The position numbers and the translations under genes were made by a program. A stretch of DNA of 64,000 nt from Sipunculus nudus (taxonomy: Eukaryota > Annelida > Sipuncula > Golfingiida > Sipunculidae). The stretch covers positions 69,188,659 through 69,252,658 of the forward strand of contig CM049313.1 in assembly GCA_026874595.1 (NCBI GenBank), given 5' to 3'. Positions 12,301 through 26,990 of the stretch are shown one piece after another; position 1 is the first letter of the stretch, and each line of letters starts with the position of its first letter. Under the pieces are notes generated by a model. That model saw only the letters and a list, made by a program, of their open reading frames with translations. It was not told where the DNA came from and did no database searches.

Positions 12301-15300
12301 AGCATTGGAATTAAATGTCTAGCTTGAAATGTGTCAACAACCTCTTCAAAGAAGTGGATCCTGTGACCCTGTTCTTTGACCCTAAGACCTCAAAATCTAT
12401 AGTATACTTCTCCCACTTAGTAGGTGAGCTATATGTGAAAGATCAAAGAAATCGGATGAACAGTTTGGCTTAAAATGCATCCACAGGCTTTTCAAAGAAG
12501 TCGATCCTTTGACCTTGACCTTTGACCTTAAGACCTCAAAGTAATTATGGTCCTTTCCCTGTTGGTAGGTGAGCTGTATGTGAAAGATGGAAGGTATGGG
12601 ATGAAAATTTTGGCTAAAAGAATCATTTGGGGGGGGTGCAAATACAAATACACCCTGCAATGTCGAGAATATAGGTCACAGTGACCTAATTTCAGGTTTG
12701 CGAGGTGATCTTTTTAGAACCTCAAAGACTGCATAGCCCCTACGGTTACGATTTGTACACTGCTAACGGACGGCCAGCCGGACGGACGGACAGAAGGACA
12801 ACGGAAAAAGACCCATCGCTTTAGCCCAGCATGAATGAAGTCAGCTAAGCTATTAAAAATCATGCTATGTATATGGTCACTATAAGACTACATTAAAGTA
12901 CCTATCAAGAATGCATGACAAGACTCTTTTAAAAAATTTTTATCAAGCAAAGAATTTAAAGTATTAAAGTTCCATAGTATTAACATTTTTAAACATATAT
13001 TTTGTATGGAAAATGAAACTTTATACTTACAACTGATAGACACATCTCTGAACAATTTTTCTAGGAAGGGCACAAAATGTGGTGATTTCTGTGAATAAGA
13101 TGAAAAAGAAAACATAGCAATACATAGCTGACATCCACAAAAATGTTTTATTTTTTTCAAAACAGATAGAACAGGCGTGCATTTTAATACTGGAGAACAC
13201 TGACATTCATTTAAAAGGTCTGTTAATGGCTAAACTGTTTTTGAGAATAATCAGCCCCAGTTCAGGTGATCAATTACCAATATAATACAGATTACCTACA
13301 CAATATTACTGGCAAGTAGTGATGGGCTGGTGATTGATTATAATTGATGATCAGTCAAACAATACCCTGATCGATCTTGCAATGCCATATTCAATTGCAA
13401 AATTTAGCATGTACATTATGAAAGCAAACTAGAGAAAAGTCTGCGTTTACTAAAAACTTAATTCCTATGTTATTATATATAGACCAATAGTCAGTAGACT
13501 ACAGAATTATGACATTATTAGCCTGAGTGTAGGCCTACATATCAGTTGAGATGATGTACCAGTATATACAGGGTCCAAAAGTTCATATCTAAAACAACTG
13601 ATTTTTTTCTGATTAACGGTCGGTAGAGATCAACCAGTTTTTACTGATCATGAAAAGACAAGCACTTTCCAGCACTACTGACAAGACATCATTATCATAT
13701 TTTTACATGCAAGCCTGTTAAACTTGAATAGATAATTTCTTGCTAGAGAAATACCACAAAATGCTACATTCCGAAAACAAATATTAACATTGCCTTGAAA
13801 TATCTAGATAGAATCTAAAAACATACTTTTTTTTATTAAGAATTTTCTGGAAATTTGTTTAGATTGCTAGACTAGTCTTTGAAACTTCTATTTTATTTCG
13901 TACAATGATTGTTGTCAGAGCCATAAATAATTTCATCAATTCATATAAGTACAGCAAAAAATGCAAACAATAAACACATATAACTCAATGACAGGTATAT
14001 AAACTTGATACTGACATATAGTAACACTGTGCTTTCCTTATTCTACCACTGATTGTAGCCTTGTACCTGGTAAAGTGCTATAAGAGGCCTTACTGCAATT
14101 TTCAACACATTTCTCACACTACCTATGTCTGGCCAAATGAAAGCCCCCTTTTTGGGCAGGATACTTCTTACATTACAACATATAAGAGCCTTACACAAAA
14201 GTCAATGAATTTTAGATCTCACCTCAAACTGCAAAATTTTATCTTTTAAGGCATCTGCAAATTTTTCAAAATCTTCTCTTGACTCTGGATTCATTGCATC
14301 CAAACCTGATGCTGGGGTGGGATCTTCATTGGAAGTACCTGTATAAATAGGTGGCCAACAGGTCATACCACTGTTTCTGCATAGAAGTCTCAATGTCATT
14401 GTTTTAAGGACTCAATTTTAGTTTCATCTGTATTCCTTAAATTAAGTGTTCCTTAAGTAATTTATAACTGAAATATGTTGCTAAATCAGCTTTAAGTGAA
14501 GTTCAAAAACTGTTAAATCAAATGAAACATATGACTGGAACATTAAACAAGTGACCCATGGGTCATGACGCTCAGCTGACTTGAAAGAGATTCGCAAAAG
14601 GAAATTTTATCATCAGAATGGTAGTAAATACCCATTCAACTGAAGCATCAAACAGATTAACCAACAGGCCAAGATTTTGTCTGTATTTATATATCTCAAA
14701 AATAGAGAAAAAATGTGTACACTTTAAAAACTGGAATACGGGTAGTCAACAAGCGACTACGTGTATCCGCCAAAATTAAACTGGAATGGGTGGAGTGAGG
14801 CATGGATTGAGTGGCAAGGGGAAAGAGTGAGGTGTGTTGCATATAAGCATGGATGTCTGCAGCCTTAATGTGTATGTAGGTTGTGCCACCTACCACAAAA
14901 CCAGAAAGCTGTCCAAGATGTATACATTTTAGGCCGAAAAGTCAAACCACTATATGTATATGAGTGATTTTAGCCCACGGCAGACAAACAGACAGACGCT
15001 GTGCAAAAATGGTTGCAGGTGGGCACTCCAGTTTTGAGTATGATAAAGACCTATGTGAGATCTAAACACATGCACAATTTTGGCCCAATCGGTCAAATGG
15101 TTCCTGAGATATGAGCTTGGATGTCTGCAGCGTAAACTAGAATGTAGGTGGCGCCACCTGTCATAAAATCAAGAAAGCTATCAAGGATGTATAAACCTGC
15201 AAAATTTTAGGCAGTTATGTCAAACAACTACAGAGATACGAGTGATTTTAGCCCATGGCAGACATACAGACAGATTCTGTACAAAAATGGTTGCAAGTGG

Positions 15301-18300
15301 CGCCACCTGTTTTGCATATGAGAAAGAGCTATGTGAGATCTATACACATGCAAAATTTTGTCCTAATTGGTAAAATTGTTCCCGAGATATGAGCTTGGAT
15401 GTCTGCAGCGTGAACGTATATGTAGGTGGCGCCACCTGTCAAAAATCAAGAAAGCTATCCAGGATGTATACACATGCCGAATTTCAGGTGAATTAGTCAA
15501 TTCACTGCAGAGATATGAGTAATTTTAACCCAAGGCAGATGAACAGATGAACACTGTGCAAACAGAGTTGCAGGTGGCGCCAGCATTTTTTGTGTATGTT
15601 ATAAAGCTATCCAAGGGCTACATTTGTATAAAAAATTTTCCAGATCGATCAAACGGTTCCCGAGATATGAGGGTTAATATGTGGAAACAGATGCACAAAT
15701 GGACGCTGGGCAGAGAGGAAAGGTCAGAGGTCAATGCAAATTGGTTAGGCACCAGTTCACATGATAATTGGTGTAAGTTTAGGAACAAGTGACCCAGGGG
15801 TCATGACGCTCAACTGACCAGGAAGACATTGACAAAAGTAATTTTATCATCTGAATGTCAAATTTGAATGAAATACTTTTTCCAAACTTGACCTTTTGTA
15901 TAAAATCATCCAATATTCATTGGGGTACTATGGAGCTCTGTAGCATGAAGGATATGGGTAACAGACACCTATTTTCAAGGTTTACAAGATGACTTTTCAG
16001 GGGTCTCCCAGCATGTCAAAAAATAAAATTCTAGGTCCAGTTCTTATGATTTGTGCCCTGTTAACAGATGACCAAATGTTTATTCTGGGGGGTATTTCAA
16101 AGCCGCATAGGATGAAGGATATGGGTAACAGAGATGTAATTTCAGGTGCACAAGGAGACTTTTCAGGGGCCTCCCAGCATATCAAGAAAGGAGATTCTAG
16201 GTCAAGTCATTATAATTTGTGCTCTGTTAACAGATGACCAAATCTTTATTCTCGGAGCCATAGCATGAAGGATATGGGTAACAGAGACCTAATTTCAGAT
16301 TTCCAAAGAGACTTTCCAAAGGCCTCCCTGCATGTCAAGAAAGAAGATTCTAGGTCCAGTCATTATGATTTGTGCCCTGTTAATATATGACCAAATCTTT
16401 ATTCTGGGGGGTACTTCAGAGCCCCATAGCTCACAGAATATGGGTAACAGGGACCTTATTTCGGGTTTCCATGTAGACCTTTTATGGGCTTCCCTGGAGG
16501 TGAGGACAGAAGATTCTAGGTCCAGTCATTATGATTTGTGCCCTGTTTACAGATGACCAAATGTTTAAAGATCACAAAAGTAGAGAAAAAAAATCGTAAA
16601 AATAAAAAAAATATAGCTGGCACCACCAATCTCCAGAAATTAATGAAATACTCCATGATCAATATCCATGCAAAGAATCATGGTGATTAATGCATTAGTT
16701 GTTCAGATACTTGAGCTTTTGTATCAAATTTTCCATTATTCTGGGGGGTACTTCGGAGCCCCATAGCTCAGAGGTTATGGGTAACAGAGACCTAATTTCA
16801 AGTTTTTAAGGAGACTTTTCATGGGCCTCTCAGCATGTCAAGAGAGAAGATTCTAGGTCCAGTTGTTACGATTTGTGCCATGTTAACAGATGACCGCATC
16901 TTATGAGGTCTCAAAAATAGAGAAAAAAATTCGTAAAAATAAAAAAAAATACAGGTGGCGCCACCATACTGCAGAAACTGATGACACATTCCATGATCAA
17001 TATCCATGCAAAGAATCATGGTGATCACTGCAATAGTTGTTTAGATACTTGAGCTTTTGTATCAAATTTTCCATTATTCTGGGGGGTACTTCGGAGCCCC
17101 ATAGCTCAAAGGTTATGGGTAACAGAGACCTAATTTCAGGATTCCAAAGAGACTTTTTATGGGCCTCCCTGCATGTCAAGAGAGAAGATTCTAGGTGTAG
17201 TCGTTACGATTTGTGCCCTGTTAACAGATGGCCGCATCTTAAGAGGTCTCAAAAAAAGAGAAAAATATTGGTAAAAATCGAAAAAATACAGGTGGCGCCA
17301 TCAGTCTGCAGAAACTGATGAAACACTCCATGATCAATATCCATGCAAAAAATCATGATGATCAATGCATTAGTTGTTCAGATACTTGAGCTTTTGTATC
17401 AAATTTTCCATTATTCTGGGGGGTACTTCGGAACCCATAGCTCGAAGAATATAGGTCACAGTGACCTAATTTCAGGTTTACAAGGAGAATTTCCATAGAC
17501 CTCCCAGGATGTCAAGTAAGAAGATTCCAGTTCTAGAGGTTACGATTTGTGCCCTGTTAACGGACAGACGCCCGGACGGCCGGACGGACGACGGACAAAA
17601 GGTGATCCCTATAGCTCAGATGACTTACAGTCAGCTGAGCTAAAAATCGGACATGACAAGAATGAAGATTCTAGGCCCAGTTGATACAATTTGTGCCACG
17701 TTAACAGATGACAGCATGCTTAGAGGTCTAAAAAATAGAGTAAAAAAAAAATCGATAAATTGAACAAAATAAAGGTGGCACCACCAGTCTGCAGAAACAG
17801 ATGAAACACTCCATAATCAATATCCATGCAAAGAATCATGGTGATCTCTGCATAAATTGTTCAGATACTTCAGCTTTTGTATCAATTTTTTTTTATTATT
17901 CTGAGGGATACTTTGGACTCCTATAGCTTGAAGGATATGGGAAACAGAGACCTAATTTCAGGTTTCCACAGACACTTTTCATGGGCCTCCTTGCATGACA
18001 AGAATGAAGGATCTAGGTCATATAACCACATCTTTAATGGTCTCAAAAATAGAGAAAAAAAATAGTAAAAATTTGAAAAAAATACAAGTGGCGCACCCAG
18101 TCTGCAGAACCTGGTGGAACACCTCATGATCAATATGTATGCCAAAAATCATGGCCATCAGTGTTATAGTTATTGAGATACTGCAGTTTTTGTATCAAAT
18201 TTTTCATTATTTTGGGGGGGGGGGGTTATTTTGGAGCCATACAGCTTCAAGGATATGGGTAACAGAAACCTAATTTCAGGTTTCCATGGAGACTTTTCAT

Positions 18301-21300
18301 TGGTCTCCCTGTGTGTCAAGAATGAAGATTCTAGGTCCAGTTATTATGATTTGTGCCCTGTTAACAGATGTTCATACCTTTAAAGGTCTCAAAAAAGAGA
18401 AATATTTGTAAAAAAAACAAATACAGGTGGTGCCACCAGTGTGCAGAAAGTAATGAAACACTCCATGACCAATATCCATGCAAGCAATTATGGTGATCTC
18501 TGCATTAGTTGTTCAGATACTTCAGATTCTGGATCAAATTTTCCATTATTCTGAGCTGTACTTTGGAGTGCCATAGCTCAAAGGATATGGGTAACAGAGA
18601 CCTAATTTCATGTTTCCATGGAGACTTTTCATGGGTCTCCCTGTGTGTCAAGAATGAAGATTCCAGGTCCAGTCGTTCAAATTGTACCCTGTTGACAGAT
18701 AACTACATCCTTAAAGGTCTAAAAAAAAGAGAAAAAAAATTGGGAAAATTTGATAAAATACAGGTTGCGTACCCAGTCTGCCGGAACTAATGGAACACCT
18801 CTTGATCAATATGTATGCCAAAAATCATGATCATCAGTGTTGTAGTTATTGAGATGTTGCAGTTTGTTTTTATCAAATTTTCCATTATTCTGGGGGGGTA
18901 ATTGGGAGCCCCACAGCTCAAAGGATATGGGTAACAGAGACCTTATTTTAGGTTTCCATGGAGACTTTTCATAGGTCTCTCACTGTGTCAAGAATGAAGT
19001 TTCTAGGTCCAGTCTTTACCATTTGTGCTCTGATAACATATGTTCACATTTTTAGAGGTCTCAAAAATAGAGAAAACAATCTGTAAGAAATCAAAAAATA
19101 AATGTGGTGCCACCAGTCTGCAGAAACTGATGAAACATCTCATGATCAATATGTATGCCACAAATCATGACCATCACTGATGTAGTTAATGAGATATTGA
19201 AGTTTTTGTATGAAATTTTTACTATTCTGGGAGGTACTTTGAGGCCCCATAGCTGGAAGGATATGGGTAACAGAGACCTAATTTCTGGTTTCCATGGAGA
19301 CTTTTCATAGGTCTCTCAGTATGTCAAATGAAGATTCTAGGGCCAGCAGTTACGATTTGTGCCCTGTTAACAGAAGTTCACATTTCTGAAGGTCTCAAAA
19401 TTAGAGAAAAAAATTCGTAAAAAACCGAAAAATACAGGTGGCGTCACCATTCTGCAGGAACTTATGGAACATCTCATGATCAATATGTATGTCAAAAATC
19501 ATGACCATCAGTGATGTAGTTAATGAGATATTGAAGTTTTTGTATGAAATTTTTGACAATTCTAGGGGGTACTTTGGGGCCCCATAGCTCAAAGGATATA
19601 GGAAACAGAGACCTAATTTCTGGTTTCCAAGGAGATTTTTTATGGACCTCTCAGAATCCCAAGTTACAAGATTCTAGGTCCAGTGGTTACGATTTGTGCT
19701 TGGTTAATGGACGGACAGACGGACGAAGAGTGATTGCTATGACTTTCAGTCAGCTGAGCTGAAAATGAATAAAATAACATGCTATGACTGGTTTAACTTC
19801 TTAAAAGAAGTCAAGAATAAAGAGATAACATGGATTATAGACTGTTTAACTTATCTTTTTATTCTAATTTACAAGTTATTAGATAAAATGGATATTAAAC
19901 TCTGTATTTCTGTTGACCTGTACTTCAAGAGTCTGTTAAAGTTATAATAAAGAGCTCAATTGAATAGTGAAGCTCCTTGGAAATGAATTATACACACCAA
20001 AGGCTTCTCTAGCTAATTCAAAATCAGAATCTTCTTGAAGTTTTTGTTGCCTTAGTTTTTCAGCAAGCTGCTCTTCTGGGGTCAAGCTTTTCTCTGCTTC
20101 AGCAGCCTGTAATTAAATTAACAAGTGACAGATAGGTCATGATGCTCAGCTGACTAGCATGACATTAGGGCCTAACATTCACAACTGTTAGTCACATTTG
20201 TGAAGAATGTTTTGTTCAAACTTTACATGAGGAAATGTGCACTTTAATCATTGTTACCCCTTATAATAAATACAAAAAAATTCCAAAAAGTAGAAAAAGT
20301 CTAAAAATTCAGCTGAATGTCCACCAGGGAGGTATGAAACCCTGTAAATCATGAAATATGGAAGAAAGTGGAGATGAGCTGAAGTACTATAACACACACT
20401 TTATTAAAAAACTGAAATAAAATGCTGTAAAAAAATAAAATCATCCATTTTCAAATGAGCATAAACTGAATCTGATAAGAATATATTGTACTGCGTAATG
20501 CATGAAAATATTAGGTCTAATATTGCAATAAAGAAACTAGAATATTAGCAAAAGCGGATTAAAGCCCTCAGCCAAAACAGCAGTATTTATGGGTGGTAAC
20601 AGTAACAAGTATTTATGTAATATTTGTTCTAACATGGATTAACCCTGCCAGGGCTTTAGTATTTGCGTTTACTAATAAAATGCTTACAATAAAACGTGAT
20701 TTCATGTACCGATAGACTTAACTCAGTGCCAGCTCTAATCACTAAAGCCCTGTAAGTCTGTAGGGTGAATCGCTGATATTTGCATATCAAGGCATCACAA
20801 GGCTCTTTGAGGACCTGACGATTCCTCCGTATTTGCATATCAGGTCGTCACGCCTCATGTGAGTGGCATCTTTGCTATGAGAACCCACACAGCGGTCCCA
20901 CAGCTCGACCCGCTTGGTAACATTCGCACTGAAATCATGTGTTCAGGTAGTTCACACATGAATCTTAGTGTTCTATGATATATCTCTGCTGAACTAATAT
21001 TACGGGCCATGGGCCAAATGTAAGTGCATATTGTAGACACTATTGCAACAATTTTGTGCCGACAGGTCCAGTAAAATTCCTTCTGCCGAGATGACAAGAG
21101 CAGCTGGCAGCATTTGTCTGAACCCGTGTATTAACAGTCAAATTGTGACTCGCAAATTATGATCGATTCAGTCAGCCAGTACATTTTGACTGCGCTCGTC
21201 GCGTGGTGCACCTGAATATCTCGCGCTGATTGGCTGAGCCAGAGTTTGGCCTACATTATGTATAAACAGGCCAACTTTCTAGACTGCTGGTTCGATAAAC

Positions 21301-24300
21301 GTTAACACTGAGGCTAAGGCTTATAGTGTTTTATAAAGTCTCGCTGAACTCAATTTAAGCTACGGCCTAAAATTATTAAGACAAATTAAATAGGAATATT
21401 TGTAACCAACTGGAAGCCTGGAATAGGCGATTACTGAATGAACTATGTTGGTTTTGAAAAAGATTCTGGGAAAGACCACTGCTGACGTTTGGAAAAGACC
21501 TTAGTTCAGCGAGGTGGTGATTTGTGGCGCTGACCGTCCGGGAACCGGCAAGATTACCAGTCCATGAAATCAGAGGGTCAGATAGTGGCAAATTAGTTAT
21601 ATGAGTTGCCGCAAGATGGTGGTACCAATAATAAATGCGACACAACGCATGAACGTTTGATTTCTCTGTCAGAAGCCTCAATTAAGTCAGAACTATTTCA
21701 TGGACTGGGCCAGTCTAGACATGGATGTATATCTGTACATATGTCCCCTGTTCAGTTTGTGAATTGGAACTAGAGAGGTATATAGTAATTTTGTAAGTCA
21801 AGCACTAGTCTTAGTAAGTAATGCAGCACTTAAGAGATCATCAAGGCCAATGACCGTTCAACATTCCAAAACAATCCATCCAGTAGTTCCTGAGAACTAA
21901 GCTCCTTAGTTTTTTCTGTTTTAAGCCCTGTGACCTTGAGAAGGTCAAGGTGAACCAATTTTTTAACTTGATCAATATTTTGTTAATATGTATCAGCACC
22001 AATGAAATGAAATTCCTGTGTTGAATACTTTTGGAGATCTCCCATCCACAAGGCCAAAATTGAAAAATCCTATAAAAATTCTTTTAAAATCATAAATTGG
22101 AGGTAGCTCGCTGGAACTCATGAAGCAGTTACAGACCATCAGTGCCAATAATCATAGCATGTTTTATAACAATCCATCCAGTGGTTCCTGAGAAATAAGT
22201 TTCTAAGTTTTTTCCTATATTACGCTCTAAAATGTTGAAAAATAAGTCACAGTCTAAACTGCCCCAGTCCATGTGATAGTTATGACTTAATTGTTGCTTC
22301 TGACAGAGAAATCAAACATTCCCGCATTGTTTCGCACTTAGTATCGGCACAGCCATCTTGCAGCAACCCATAGAACTAATTTACCACTATCTGACCCTCT
22401 TTATTTCATGGACTGGTAATCTTGGCTGGTTCAGGATGGTCAGCGCCACAAATCACCTCCTCGCTGACCTAAGGTCTTTTACAGTGACGTCAGCAGCATT
22501 TTTTCCCAGAATCTTTTTTAAAAACAACATGGTTCATTCAGTCATCGCCTATTCCAATTGGCTACTAATATTCCCATTTAATTTGTCTTTATATTTTTAG
22601 GCCGTCGCTTATGTTGAGTTTGGTGAGACTTTAAACACTATAACCCTCAGCCTCAGTGTTAACGTTTATCGGACCACTACTCTTGAAAGTAGGCCTAACA
22701 AACTCTGGCTCAGCCAATCAGCGCGAGATATTCAGGTGCACACGCAAAGAGCGCAGTCAAAATGTACCGGCTGACAGAAACGATCACAATTCTTGAGTCA
22801 CAATTTGACAGTTAATACACAGGTTCAGACAAATGCTGCTAGCAGCTCTGTCATCTCAGCAGAGGAAATTTTACTGGACCTGTCAGTACAAAATTGTTGC
22901 GATAGTGTCTACAATATGCACTTACTTTTGGCCCATAGACCGTTATATTCATTGAGCAGAGATATATCATAGGACACAAAGGACCAATTGTAGAATACAT
23001 GAATACAAGAATTCAGTGCGACTGTCACAAAGTGGGTTGAGCTGTTGGACAGCTGTTGGCTTTCTCTTAGCAACAATGCCACTCACATGAGGCGTCACAG
23101 CCTGTTATGCAAATATGGGGGAATCATCAGGTCCTCACAGAGCCTTGTGACGCCTAAATATGCAAATATCAGGGATTCAACATATAGAGTTTACAGGGCT
23201 TTAGTGATAAGAGCTGGCACTGACTTTAGTCTATCAGTACATGGAATCACATTTTAAGTATTTTATTATTAAACATAAATACTAAACCCCAGGCAGGGCT
23301 AGTCAAGTTCTACCATCTTTGAACCTGACCATGATTTTGTTGATATACATCAGCACTGAAGAAAAAATATTCCTAAGGTAAATACTTTTTAAGATAGCTG
23401 GCTCACAATGCCGTTGTCACAAAGTGGGTTGAGCTGTTGGACAGCTGTTGGCTTTCTCTTAGCAACAATGCCACTCACATGAGGCGTCACAGCCTGTTAT
23501 GCAAATATGGGGGAATCATCAGGTCCTCACAGAGCCTTGTGACGCCTAAATATGCAAATATCAGGGATTCAACATATAGAGTTTACAGGGCTTTAGTGAT
23601 AAGAGCTGGCACTGACTTTAGTCTATCAGTACATGGAATCACATTTTAAGTATTTTATTATTAAACATAAATACTAAACCCCAGGCAGGGCTAGTCAAGT
23701 TCTACCATCTTTGAACCTGACCATGATTTTGTTGATATACATCAGCACTGAAGAAAAAAAATTCCTAAGGTAAATACTTTTTAAGATAGCTGGCTCACAA
23801 TGCCGTTTTTTTATAATAGTTTGCTCTAAACAGTTGAAAAATAAGTCGAGGTCACCCATCTTTGAACTTGACCGAGATTTTGTAAAAATATACCTCAGCA
23901 CTGAAGAAATAAAATTCCTACAGTAAATCCTTTTTGAGATATCCTGCTCACAAGGTAAATGTTGACACACACCAGACAGAACACTCTACCTCTTTCATCT
24001 TTTCTTCTAGTTCTTTTTTCCTTTTGGCTTTTTTCTCTGCCATCCTCTCTGCCAGTGGCTTCTTTTTCTTTACTTGAACTGCCTTGCCATCTGTAAATAG
24101 AAGTATCTAATGAGTAAAAATTCTAGGTGTACCTACATTTATACTCTATTCCACTATCCCTGTGAACCTGTTTTTTTTTCTTTTAGAAATTTTTGTTAAC
24201 TGTTTTAAAGCTTACCTTAATTTAGCTTGGGGGCAAATCAAACAAATGTGGTAACTAACTGACAGCAAAATATTACTCTCCTTTGACTGAATCCTTATGA

Positions 24301-26949
24301 AAAATTTGAAATGAAATATGACTGAACAGATATGCAGGATTGCTACATATCATTGATGGCCTGAGATGATGATCTTAAACTACATACATTTGATGATTCA
24401 TAGAGATGACATTACAATGGTATTTGTTGATCACATTCCTGTTTATACATTGCACAAATGTCCCTCCAACATTAAATGGATGAATTCGTGATGACAACTG
24501 GAAATGAAGCTATTGCTTCTGCAACTCTTTCTAGACAGGTTAATGTCATCCCAGCCTCACAAAGTAAATACATTTATTTCATACTCATTTAAATCATCAT
24601 AAATCACCAAATAACCTCCCCTGATAACTGCAGTATTGTCCAAAATAAATCTGAAAGAAATGTAGCAAAAATTAAGGTGGACATGGGTATTGGAACTGAG
24701 TATCATGCAAAGTGTACACATTCTGTAATACCAAAAACAAAATTCTTTACCCTTGTGATTAAGATAAAGTTAACAATTTAGGTTCTGACTTTTAAATTTC
24801 AGATAAACAGACTTCCAGATCAGTGGTATTTTGATTAAGGGTGCTTCACTGTTTTACAAGTAACCTTTTTGGAAAATATACTGACTGAAAATAAATAATC
24901 TTAAGGTCTGCATGAACAGATCACATGTCACCAGGAAAAACAGTTTTTTTGTATCCAATGACTTGCTTCATATACATAGTGTATAATTAAACATAAAGTA
25001 TATAATTTAAAATTAAGTATATTTTGAGCATCCTACCTTCACTTTTTTCTTCATCTTCCTGCTCATCTTCATCATCCCAGTTATCCTTTTAAAATTGATG
25101 AATCAATTAATTTATATCATAATTACTATCATTGGCAATGAGATGGAACATATAAATTAAGATATCAAGAACTGATAAAAACCATGGGTATCAATGTCTT
25201 TATTGTTTGATCTGTTCCAAACATTTTGTCATATTTTTTTTTTATCATTTGAATGTAAATCATCTTCAACCTTTGCAGAAGGCCAGAAATATTTATATAA
25301 AGCAAATTACATGATAATTAAGGGCCAAAAATAAATGACTGCTAAAAAAGGTACTCTGATATGACTGACATATGTCAATCTCAAAATACCCATTTAGCCC
25401 CCCAAAAATGAAAAAGCAAGCATGCCTGATTACATTTAAAGCTATTATTCAAAATTTCTTGTCACATTTTGATATATTTGTTGCAAACTTTATTCAAACT
25501 TTGTTGGAGACAAAAAGGGGCACATAAGCAGATTTTTTTTTTTTGGGGGGGGGGGGGGGATGTTTTCTTTATTTGTGATTATATTTTGGCCAGTAAAAAA
25601 CTTTTTGCACAAGACAGAAAGAGAAAAAGTTCTTTATTAACTATTCTGGAAATAATAACCTACCTTGTCATTCTTGTGTTAACCATTTAAAAAACATTTT
25701 ATGAGAAACTAGTCTACTCTGTTGCAAAACATTTACTTACTAACTGAACATGTGATTAAACAGCTTATTTTCATAATATGTTAAAGGGTGATATTTCATG
25801 ACAGATGTCAGTTGAATATTTATTTCAGTCCGTACCAGGTCTTTCTAAACACAGAGAAATAAAGAAAGGTTACCAAAAACGTAACACTGAAAAGACTATA
25901 TAATGTTAACACTAAAATTCACCAAAAAGTTGTTACAGACTGTTAGTAAAGTTAGCAACATGTGTGCTATTTTTAACCCTTTATACTGTTCATAGTGGAT
26001 TGTTGAAAAGTGACTGAAAAGAACCATAAAGTGCCCCCAAAGTGTGGTAACCTATGTGGTAAAATGTATGCATTTTGCTGGGAATTGAAGTTTAAATCAA
26101 ATTTAAAAAATTAAAATATTTAACTGATCAACATTTCAAAAGAGTTTTATCAAAATCCCTCATATTTTTTGTAAGTTTTCTCAACTTCCTCAGCGAGACC
26201 ACAAATAATCCCTGTGACCTTATTAAATATGCATGGATGTTTCCCATAATCAAACTCAGGCAAGATAATATGTTGGTTAGTAGTTACTGTGTTTCGTGAA
26301 AATTCGATCAAAGCCCAGTAAGTTATCGCAGTGACAATAAAAGTTAATGGACTGACGGACTGTGGGTATACCATAATACTCATATCATATGACAGTATAA
26401 AATAAAAAGTGCTTATTTCCCCCCCCCCCCCCCCCACCCCGTCAGATAAAACATGACAAAACACTTAGTTGATGTATGTGCCTCTTGGAGACATGCAGAG
26501 AATCTGCTGAGGGAAATAAAGGGAAATGCCTGATAAAAGAGGAGTTGGAACAGGGTGTAACAAAGACACCTAGCATTATTGGGCTTTGATTTGATCCAAG
26601 ATTTTTTTTTTTCAATTTTAAACTTGTAGATATATGCTTCATTTGTATTAATTTAGGAACCTGATCATAAAAAATGTAAAACTATCCAGAATAAATATCA
26701 TAGATAGCAAACCATAAACATAATATTAGAACACTTAATTACACACATAAGCATATGTGTTTATTGGGCTAAAATAATGCATGTACAAATGCACAGAACA
26801 AAAAACACATGACGTTAACCAAGGATAACACATTTAAACATACAATATGCACCCTTATTAACAATAATTAAATATTTAAACGTATGATGTACATAGATGA
26901 CAATTCAATGTATGAATGCTCTGTGTTTATAAATTAAATAAGTATACAA

Positions 26950-26990
<41 letters not shown>

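Larger units (their letters stand above)
12136..12850. repeat. Tandem repeat with TGACCTTTGACC words and GACGG tail, EIF3J intron 7
   Basis: About four units of 130-150 bp, each with a TTGGTAGGT(G)AG word (about 12142, 12272, 12413, 12560) and a TTTGACCT...AAGACCTCAAA word. From 12660 it joins a second module, shared with 17440-17650, which includes AGGTCACAGTGACCT and ends in (GGAC)n and TCAGCTAAGCTA. Non-coding. Confidence 0.75.

Noticed and set aside
15547-19762. Multiple 60-90 codon frames in EIF3J intron 5
   Set aside because: All fall on tandem-repeat units and recur with the repeat period.
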